Shown in pieces: positions 56,830-64,000 of a stretch of 64,000 bases of DNA. Position 1 is the first letter of the stretch. Each line of letters begins with the position of its first letter. The stretch is from contig CM073730.1 of assembly GCA_037113605.1 (NCBI GenBank), positions 126,231,176-126,295,175 on the forward strand, in the 5' to 3' direction. The position numbers and the translations under genes were made by a program. Origin of the DNA: Calophaca sinica (taxonomy: Eukaryota; Streptophyta; Magnoliopsida; Fabales; Fabaceae). The notes under the pieces were generated by a model that ran no database searches, was not told the origin of the DNA, and was given only the letters and a program-made list of their open reading frames with translations.

Positions 56830-57332
56830 AGAAAACAAAATTGTAACTGCCCCCCATTGACCACTAGACGCTCCCACTACGCCAGTAGTTGACAACAAGC
56901 GGTCATGTGTCCCTCAACTACTGCATTTATCTGCTTCGTGGGGTAACTTCCCTGTCCTCGGCTGAAAAATAACAATTACCACTTTTAATTGTGTTGAGAG
57001 CCCTCAAGAGTTGATTTTAAACCTTTGTCCAACGAGTAACACTAAAGTCCAATGATTTCTAGCTCAAGTTCTTGGTCAAGCTCTACCGTTTCCTTGTTTG
57101 GCAGTTTTCAACTAGCCGATAGATTTGTAACATTCAAACGCCTGTTTAAGCCTCCATCGGCTAGATTTTTAGCTATCGGCTGACCTAATGGTGTTCCTTA
57201 AGTCTTCATTGACTCTTAGTTCTAGCATCAGCTCAACATGAGCACCATCGGCTATATTTGTGATCGGTTAGACCATGTATCGGCTACTGCCCTAATCGGC
57301 TTGTCTTTTATTGTTTCTTTTTGGTGATAACA
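56534..57332 (-). repeat. Tat gypsy 5' LTR
   Basis: 799-bp terminal repeat, partner of 48828-49586. It contains the (AC)n run at 56788-56824. The scattered substitutions and indels between the LTRs indicate an old insertion. Confidence 0.92.
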
Positions 57333-57430
57333 AACACTTTTTTTGCTTATAATTGAGTCCAGAGAGAATATAATGACTTGGGAGTGATGTACATATTATT
57401 AATTTGGGGGTAAAAATGAAGAAAAAAATA

Positions 57431-57754
57431 CTCCCTCTGGTCAATATTATAATAAACAAAACTGTAATTCACACAGACCAAAGAAATGCATTGAAAATAG
57501 TTTTTCTAATTAATACTCTTAAAAATTTAATTTTTTTCAAAAGTACCTCTTTTATTTTTATTTTTGATAAAGAAAAGTATATGAGCCAACCCGCTTGCTT
57601 AAGAAATATGTCATCTCATTAATATAAGTCTCACTATAAATAATGATATAAATGGAAGTTAGACATTTAATGCATATAAAAATTGGTGTTGTTTCTTATA
57701 ATTAGAACCAAGAAAAATGACTGTTTTGTTTCTTCTAAAAAGGACTGGAGGGAG
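57431..57754. mobile_element. Third Stowaway MITE, nested in the outer one
   Basis: Left CTCCCTCTGGTCAATATTAT after TA (57429-57430). Right GAAAGAC-type end reads AAAAGGACTGGAGGGAG before TA (57755-57756). 324 bp, AT-rich, complete, not interrupted. Confidence 0.8.
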
Positions 57755-57809
57755 TAATTAATAGTAAATTGAAAAGAAAATGACACTTATTATGAGATAG
57801 AGGGAGTAA

Positions 57810-58630
57810 TTCACAATTCGTCTCGACATTGACATTTAAAACTTGAAAAAAATGTCATTACCATAGAACTCTCTTCTCATTCAACAATTGAAATGTACGA
57901 GTTCGTGGTTTTATTCAATTTGTGGACTGTGGTCCGAGAATCGCGTAGTAAACAAATATAAGCACCATAGCAAGATTGGATGTCTCTATCATATTACATG
58001 CCTTTTGCTTGTTATGATCATGTATGTGTGCACTCGACGGAAATAATTTCTGTATTATTATCATTTTTTCGTTGATTACTGTTTCTTTTTTTATAATTAA
58101 TTATATTGTTTCTTCTTGTCCATAAAGAACTTTTTTTTTTTGAGATTATAAAGAACTTCTTATGTATAAGATTGATTTTCCCTTTCTCGGGCGTTATTCT
58201 CTCTTTTTTAAGTTACATAACAAAAAATGACTTCAAATTTTTTTTTTGGATTTATTACGAAAAGTTAGATTGGTATTATAATATTTGCGCTTTCATTTTC
58301 TTTTGCTTTTGGTGCGCACCTTTTCCCCTTCTGCCCCTTTTGAGATGCATGCAAGCGGTTGCTTTCATTTTCGTAATAATAAGCAAAAGAGCACTAGCAT
58401 CTTCCATGTCAGGCAACAAAACATATATTTTCAAATTGGATTGGATATGTATTTGGTTCAAGTAAAATTAACAATTTTTGTTTTGTTTTTAATAATTTTT
58501 CCACCCACTTTTTAATTTTTTTCATTAATTTTCGTTCATTAAGTGATGATGTGTCCACTTATGTGGAAAAGTGAACCTATAGAGTGGAAGTAAGCTGGGT
58601 CTAAAAAGACTTTGGATAAATAGACATAAC
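57810..58630. other. Intergenic, nothing recognised
   Basis: AT-rich with T-runs. Small frames on both strands at 58106-58515 overlap and have no recognisable domain. Confidence 0.5.
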
Positions 58631-58634
58631 CTGT

Positions 58635-59030
58635 TTTAAAAATGGTTTAAACATGAAATTGGTCTCCTAAAAATTCGCAAAGTTCGTTTTTAGTTCTAAC
58701 AAAAAGATTTGCAGTTTTTAGTCTCCCAAATTTGAAAATGTTTTTTCGTCAGTCCCTCTAGCTGACGCAATTTGTGTCGCTTATGTGGCGGGGACTAAAA
58801 ACAAACTTTCAGAATTTTTGGGGATTAAAAACGAACTTTCAGAATTTTTGGGGACTAAAAACGAACTTTTAGAATTTTTGATGGACTAAAATCATAAAGG
58901 CAAATTTTTGAGGGACTGATGGAAAAACATTTTCAAATTTGAGGACTAAAAACCTGCAGATTTTTTTTGGACTAAAAATAAACTTTGTGAATTTTTGGGG
59001 GGATCAATTTCATATTTAAGCTTTTAAAAT
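58635..59030. mobile_element. Hairpin MITE with internal 30-bp triplication
   Basis: Ends of about 58 bp are inverted (AAACATGAAATTGGTCTCCT left; the right end on the other strand has AATATGAAATTGATCCCCCC). GGGACTAAAAACGAACTTTC-type 30-bp units are repeated three times at 58791-58820, 58821-58850 and 58851-58880. No coding capacity. Confidence 0.75.
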
Positions 59031-59199
59031 TTCTAGCCCCAAACTTGTGCTATTGTTTTTCATGAGCTTTTTTTTAGGTCTGACCTAACTTTAGAACGCT
59101 TAATTTGGTTTGTTAAATTATTTAAAGGTTTGTCATTTAGCCTATCTCTAAGTATATTAAAGTAGTAAGAGGTCAGCGAAGATAAACTTTTACACGATA

Positions 59200-60240
59200 A
59201 ACTAAAAATTATAAAAAAAAATGCTACTTCAAGACATGAGACATAAGGATGGAGATAGACTGGGTCGGGATAATGTTTCTAGGATTAAGGTTGCCTTGTT
59301 TATTTGATACAGATTTTTTAATGCCTGACCTAACCAATATATGACATGGCCGAACCATATGTAGGACAAAAACCCCATCAAAATGTATACTTTCATGTCA
59401 AAACATCCAATATACCAACAAGGCAATTTAAAGCATGTTATACAAGGCATATACAATACTTTAAACATATCAATATAAGAGTGGAAATATTCTAAAATAT
59501 CAAGTTTCAATCTCAAACAAAGTTTCAATCTCTAAAATATCAAGAATGACTAAATTCTCTATGGAGTTCAATCCAAACAATCATAACTCATCAAAGAAAT
59601 TCTTCCCTTACCTCTTGAAGTTCACAAAGATGTCTTGATGTTGAGCTTCCAAGTTTACAGCTTTCCTCCACCAACAAAGTTCCAAGCTTTCAATCTTTTG
59701 ACCAAGACAGCAAAGGATTCACAAAAGGAAACAAGATAAGTTTTTCTTGCCATAAAAAGTCCTCAAAACCTGAGGACATAAGGAGAGAAATATGATAAAT
59801 TCCTTCTTTCGTTACCTCTTGATCTATGCAAAAATATTAGAGAACGAGGGACCAAAAACACAACTTGAATCTTCAAGTAGAGATGTAGGAGTGTTTTAGT
59901 AATCTTTGGACCTTCTCTTCAAAAATGGAAGAGAAAATGAGAGTGAGAGGAGGAGAACAGGGTTTCGGCCATGGAGAAGAAGAGGAGAGAAAATGAGCTC
60001 TTGAGCCAAATGGGTAAAATGTTGAAATGAATTGAAAGTAGTGTATTTATAGGCCAAGAATTAGGGTTTTCATGATTAAAATACTCTTATCTTCCAAACT
60101 TGCTCACTAAGCTTAGAATTTCGGCCAATGGGGGAGGGAACAAAGTAAAAAGATTCTTGTGATTGCATGCATGAAAATAGCCATGCAAAAGAGAACAGGA
60201 AAAGTTAAGGTAAAAACATCTTTCTTTTTTGGTGTAAGGT
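59200..60240 (-). other. Promoter-like, possibly LTR-derived stretch
   Basis: On the - strand CCTATAAATACAC (60041-60053) is a good TATA box, followed by a CT-rich leader with ATGGCCGAAACCC near 59960-59975. No long frame follows. This looks like retroelement LTR/leader sequence, but neither ends nor target duplication were found. Confidence 0.35.
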
Positions 60241-60247
60241 TACTTTT

Positions 60248-60698
60248 TGTTAGAATTTTTTCTAATAATTCTTGTGGGCTACAATCAATTGTGGCCTTTT
60301 GGTTTTTTCTAAAAACGAGGTAATATTATGATCCAATTGAAGATGCTCAAGCCCGCAAATAAGTGATCAATTGTAATGGATATTTGGACACCTAATTCTG
60401 ATTTATGTGGGAGACAGTGTAGGCCCAACTGCTAGGCCCATAATGGGAGGTGCTTAGGGTTGACAAATAGAGAGGCTAGGTCTCATTTGCCGTCATACGA
60501 TTCATACGCTCGTCTACGGTTTGCTCCATTGAGAACCGAGAACCTGGAGTTTGTGACAGACAAAGGGAGGCTTATTTCGTGATTTCAGGAGCTCTACAAG
60601 ACAGAGGCAATTTGCGGTAATTTTGATCATGTCTTCAATAAGTAAGCGCTCTAATCGGTGTTCTAAATTTCATATAATAGATCCTGTTAATTCTTACA
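60248..60698 (+). repeat. 5' LTR of the non-autonomous element
   Basis: 451 bp. Differs from the right LTR by scattered substitutions (for example CGTCATACGATT / CGTCACGCGATT). Confidence 0.92.
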
Positions 60699-60700
60699 TG

Positions 60701-60712
60701 TGGTATCAGAGC
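60701..60712 (+). other. Primer-binding site (initiator tRNA-Met)
   Basis: TGGTATCAGAGC two bases after the 5' LTR, an exact match to the common plant initiator-tRNA-Met PBS. Confidence 0.92.
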
Positions 60713-60989
60713 GGTTATTATATGATTTAGGACATGATTGTTGAGTGAAATCATCCTGTTTTATTTGAATATGTATGAGTTTCAATTTTTTTTTTAGTAA
60801 TTTTCGTTTTTTACTATGTGTGAAATTTTGAACTGTGATTTGCAATAAATCGAGACTTGAAACCATAGGGGTTTTGTAGAGGATGATTATACGAATCCAT
60901 TGGCACCAGTTTCGTAATTTTTCGTGAACCATAGAGTGAGAAATCAAAGAAAAACCGTAACGTTTTAGGGTCCAAAGATCTGCGATTTG

Positions 60990-61400
60990 TGGCATGATGG
61001 TTTTGTTAAACCATGAAGCTCGGTGTCGCTTGACCACTGTGCCGGTGGTCGACACTATCTTGGAGCTGAGGCATTATGGTTTTGTTAAACCATGAAGCTC
61101 GGTGTCGCTGGCACCACTCTGCCGCTGGTCGACACCATGTTGGAATTGAGGCATTGTGGTTTTGTTAAACCATGAAGCTCGGTGTCGTTGGGACCACTCT
61201 GCCGGTGGTCGACACCATGTTGGAGCTGAGACATTGTGTTTTTGTTAAACCATGAAGCTCGGTGTCGCTGGGACCACTCTGCCGGTGGTCGACACCATGT
61301 TGGAGCTGAGGCATTGTGGTTTTGTTGAACCATGTAGCTTGGTGTCAATGGGATCACTGTGTCGGTGGTCGATGCCATGTTGGAGCTGAGGCATGATGGT
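60990..61400 (+). repeat. 80-bp tandem array, five units
   Basis: Units start at GGCAT near 60990, 61070, 61150, 61230, 61310, with a partial sixth at 61390. Each contains GGTTTTGTTAAACC and GGTGTCG…CCAC…GTGGTCGACACC, i.e. two potential hairpins. The period is exactly 80, not a multiple of 3, so a repeated protein is not its purpose. Confidence 0.92.
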
Positions 61401-61769
61401 TTCTTATGAACCATATGATTTCTCTGGCTTCAATGCATTTGAGAGAAATTGAGGACTGACAAAGAAAATGACAACATGGCTGTAAGATCACATTGGCATG
61501 TCGTTTTCTTGCTACACTCCACATAGATGACTAGTCGACGAAGTTGGTGGTATTTGTAACCATGGAAAGTGTTATGCCGATATAAGATATGACTACCACC
61601 ATGATTCGGTATCATTTAGCTTTGTTAGATGGAGTCTTAATTAGGTGTTGCATCTTGGGATCATGTGTTTAGTGGCCACGTTAGGATGTATGTTATTAGC
61701 TTGAGAGTCATTTTCAAAATATTTTCTACAAATTAAAATTGTACAATTGATTTTGCCCAAGTGGGAGAA

Positions 61770-62220
61770 TGTTAGAATTTTTTCTAATAATTCTTGTGGG
61801 CTACAATCAATTGTGGCCTTTTGGTTTTTCTAAAATCGGGCTAATATTATGATCCAATTGAAGATGCTCAAGCCCGCAAATAAGTGATCAATTATAATAG
61901 GCCTTTGGACACCTAATTCTGATTTATGTGGGAGACAGCGTAGGCCCAACCACTAGGCCCATGATGGGAGGTGCCTAGGGTTGACAAATAGAGAGGCTAG
62001 GTCCCCTTTGTCGTCACGCGATTCATACGCTCGTCTACGGTTTGCCCCATTAAGAACCGAGAACCTAGAGTTTGTGATCAGGCAAAGGAAGACTTATTTC
62101 GTGATTACAGGAGCTCTACAAGACAGATGCAATTTTCGGTAATCGTGATTATGTCTTCAACAAGTAAGCGCTATAATCGGTGTTCTAAATTTCATATAAT
62201 AGATCCTGTTATTTCTTACA
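61770..62220 (+). repeat. 3' LTR of the non-autonomous element
   Basis: 451 bp, partner of 60248-60698. Confidence 0.92.
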
Positions 62221-62225
62221 CTTTT

Positions 62226-62985
62226 CACAAAAAGTACAATTGAATGAAATTGGATAATATTTGATGTCCATGGTCTTATCCTTATGATGTCTATGCTACC
62301 AAGCCCTAAGACAGATATTCAAGTCGCAGTTTCGACTTTGTTTCAAACGACGTGCACTCGGGTGTGAATAAAATAATAATTTTTTTTCTGATGTCCCAAA
62401 ATTTTCAAACTTTCTCCGATAGTTCTTAAACTTATAAAAACATTATGAAAGCTAATATTTTCGTCTCTAGGTCTCGTTAGGGTTCCTCTGACGGGTGTCA
62501 TTCTACACTGCCAGTCCGAACGCAGACCGGGTTTCGTCTAACTTAGAAACTCATATTTGAGCCACTACTTCTTAATATATTCTAGGTACTAATATCAATT
62601 TTAGTTTTTCTAATTCTCACACACTTATTCACATATAAAAAATAGATAAAGCGTATGAAAATTAGGGTTTTACACTGACACATGCCCATTTTTAGCTTTC
62701 CATGTAGGTCATGGTGTCCACGCTTGAATGTTCCCCTTCTCCACACTTAAGCAATGCCACACTTAAATATTGGCCTAGCCAATACCTAATTTATTCTCTT
62801 AATCAACTCTTAACTAAACACTAATCCAAATACTTAACCAAACATACAATCAAGCAAAGAGTTTAGACAAACAAGATGTTGCATTCATCCCTAATCCCTA
62901 ATATTGGTTTGAACGATATTGTGTGGTGATGTTGGTGAGGTGAAGGTGGAAGTGGATGAATAAGAGATTGAGAATTTCAAAAAGG
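62226..62985. other. Non-coding stretch right of the LTR element
   Basis: No reading frame or known motif stands out. Confidence 0.4.
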
Positions 62986-62989
62986 AATA

Positions 62990-63330
62990 CAACTGATTAA
63001 AAAATAATTAAGGACTAAAATAAAAATTTGAATTCTATGGGGACTAATACGAAAATTTGAGAATTTCGTAGTGACAAAAAATCTACTTAAATTGACATAG
63101 ACAATACTTATACGTGATATATCCACATAACATTTAACGTGACAACAAAATTAGCTCACTTGTCAATGTAAGTGGACACGTCAACACTTAACGGAGTCCA
63201 TTTTACAATAAGGACCAAATATGCTGACGAAAAATTAATAAGGGATCAAAAGTGGGTAAGAAATTTATTAAGGACTAAAACCAAAATTCACTAATTTTAT
63301 CGGGTTCAAAAATATATTTAAACCTTTCGA
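62990..63330. repeat. Decayed GGACTAAAA-type hairpin MITE
   Basis: AAGGACTAAAATAAAAATTT on the left and AAGGACTAAAACCAAAATTC on the right, with more copies of GGACTAA/GGACCAAA between. It shares wording with the MITEs at 22667, 24733 and 58635 but the ends are not sharp. Confidence 0.4.
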
Positions 63331-63783
63331 AATTGTTAAAATAATCAATGTCGAGGAATTGGGGAGGGATAACAATAATGCTAAGACTTAATTAATGTTA
63401 CTTATAACGAGTGAAATTTTTATCCATAGAGTTTAGATCTATGCATGTGTAAGTATACGCAAAATTTTATAAGCACGAGTTCGGATATGAGTATTCTCTT
63501 ACCCAATTTACTCCTACTACATAATATAGTTAGGATTTTATTTTATTTTATTTTCTAGATTAAGTTCAATGGTTCAAATTGTGATGTCTTATAATGAGGA
63601 ATTGAATTATCTTTGCTTTTTTTAATTAAGTTATATGTTATATCGTTATTCATTTTTTTGTATTTTTCGTCGTTAATGTTAGTGTGTAATAGTTTTGTAT
63701 GTCAACTAATTTGTCAAATAAACACATTGTGGGATATCATATCAACTAAAATGAGAGTAATGAGTTTCAATTTCTTAAAATTT

Positions 63784-63900
63784 GGGTTTAGGACCTAACT
63801 CAACCCCACAAAACCAGCTCATAAGGTGATAATTGCCTAAGCCTTATAAATACTATTTAGGTCATATCTCTAGTCGGTGTGTGACTTTCAACAACTCCCT
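63784..63900. repeat. Dispersed legume-type repeat (LTR-like)
   Basis: AGGACCTAACTCAACCCCAC followed by CTCATAAGGTGATAATTGCC and TCGGTGTGTGACTTTCAACA. I recall this wording as a very common dispersed repeat of legume genomes. Boundaries are uncertain. Confidence 0.45.
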
Positions 63901-64000
63901 CAAACTCAGAACTGAGCATCTGAAGTATGGACTAATGCGGGTGGAATAACATGAATCTCAACAAGATTCAAGCATACAAAAACCAACATGAAAGAGTACA

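Larger units (their letters stand above)
48828..57332 (-). mobile_element. Tat-lineage Ty3/gypsy retrotransposon, 8.5 kb, defective
   Basis: LTRs 48828-49586 and 56534-57332 begin TGTGTGAACAAATC / TGCGTGAACAAATC and end GGTGATAACA. Downstream of the right LTR on the - strand TTTGGCACGCCTGGTGGGAC is the likely primer site, and GATGTGGAGGG beside the left LTR is the polypurine tract. The order gag, protease, RT, RNase H, second RNase H, integrase, plus an antisense ORF start, is the plan of Tat/Retand-type elements. The integrase core is deleted. The sequence AACACTTTT abuts both ends (48819-48827, 57333-57341). Confidence 0.92.
48601..57368. mobile_element. Inner Stowaway MITE split by the Tat gypsy element
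   Basis: Left end CTCCCTCCGGACCCAATTAT after TA (48599-48600). Right end on the other strand TTCTCTCTGGACTCAATTAT next to TA (57369-57370). Only about 265 bp remain once the gypsy insertion (48828-57332) is removed. Confidence 0.82.
48454..57806. mobile_element. Outer Stowaway MITE, split by later insertions
   Basis: Left end CTCTCTTCGTCCCATAATAA after TA (48452-48453). Right end on the other strand CTCCCTCTATCTCATAATAA next to TA (57807-57808). Both continue into AGTGT, giving matching inverted repeats. Its own sequence is only 48454-48600, 57369-57430 and 57755-57806. The rest is two further MITEs and a gypsy element. Confidence 0.75.
60248..62220 (+). mobile_element. Non-autonomous LTR retrotransposon (TRIM/LARD-like) with hairpin-array core
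   Basis: Two 451-bp LTRs (60248-60698 and 61770-62220), TGTTAGAATTTTTTC…TTCTTACA, equal in length. They are flanked by a perfect 5-bp target duplication CTTTT (60243-60247, 62221-62225). The PBS TGGTATCAGAGC (60701-60712) matches initiator tRNA-Met exactly. The polypurine tract AAGTGGGAGAA lies just before the right LTR. The 1.07-kb interior encodes no gag or pol. Its centre is a five-unit 80-bp tandem array. It must depend on another element for its enzymes. Confidence 0.93.

Noticed and set aside
48828..57332. Possible integrated plant pararetrovirus
   Set aside because: It has LTRs, a PPT, a dual RNase H and integrase after RT. No movement-protein region is seen, so it is a Tat-type gypsy retrotransposon.
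37994..57332. Idea that copia and gypsy pieces form one composite functional system
   Set aside because: Each has its own target duplication and decay level. They are independent insertions.
58106..58515. 119-codon frame with hydrophobic stretches
   Set aside because: Overlapped by other frames; phenylalanine/isoleucine-rich as expected from T-rich DNA, with no domain or supporting splice context.

Overview
This is nuclear DNA from a dicot plant, most likely a legume. It is AT-rich, with long introns carrying GT..AG boundaries, no operons, several plant (AT)n microsatellites, and a very high load of plant transposons (Tat-type Ty3/gypsy, Ty1/copia, L1- and RTE-type LINEs, hAT, Stowaway, Tourist-like and Mutator-like elements). 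The legume assignment rests on remembered repeat families and is an inference; the species cannot be told from the sequence. Only two host genes look intact. On the + strand at 2465-19584 is a 14-exon gene for a mitochondrial 3-hydroxyisobutyryl-CoA hydrolase-like protein (crotonase fold, 408 codons, open throughout). On the - strand at 22321-25332 is a 5-exon chorismate mutase gene (276 codons) with an unusual hydrophobic N-terminus. A third host sequence, a pentatricopeptide-repeat (PPR) gene fragment on the - strand between about 37.5 and 47.1 kb, is dead and has been split by two independent transposon insertions. Layout: 1-1.35 kb, LTR and 3'-pol debris of a gypsy element; 1.5-2.3 kb, repeats and the promoter of the hydrolase gene; 2.5-19.6 kb, the hydrolase gene, whose introns hold an RTE LINE relic, several hAT-type elements, a Stowaway element with a 3.8-kb hAT transposon inside it, and a Tourist-like element; 19.6-22.3 kb, intergenic with SINE-like sequence and a Stowaway element; 22.3-25.4 kb, chorismate mutase; 26-30.7 kb, MITE-like repeats and a 2.8-kb non-autonomous hAT-type element with foreign cargo; 30.9-36.1 kb, a gypsy relic split by a 1.5-kb solo LTR; 37-47.1 kb, the PPR pseudogene interrupted by a copia element (itself interrupted by an L1-type LINE) and by a Mutator-like MITE; 47.8-48.3 kb, a short hAT-type element; 48.45-57.8 kb, a nest of three Stowaway elements, one split by an 8.5-kb Tat gypsy element; 58.6-59.0 kb, a hairpin MITE; 60.25-62.22 kb, a non-autonomous LTR element with identical-length 451-bp LTRs and an internal five-fold 80-bp array predicted to fold into paired hairpins; the remainder is repeat-derived or featureless. 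Most insertions can be ordered because their target-site duplications (TSDs) can be read directly. The two host genes are not functionally linked: one belongs to valine/branched-chain degradation in mitochondria, the other to aromatic amino-acid synthesis. I found no CRISPR, rRNA, functional tRNA gene or gene cluster. The most unusual structures are the hairpin-array LTR element, the palindrome-array MITE at 46.4-47.1 kb, and the depth of readable nesting.
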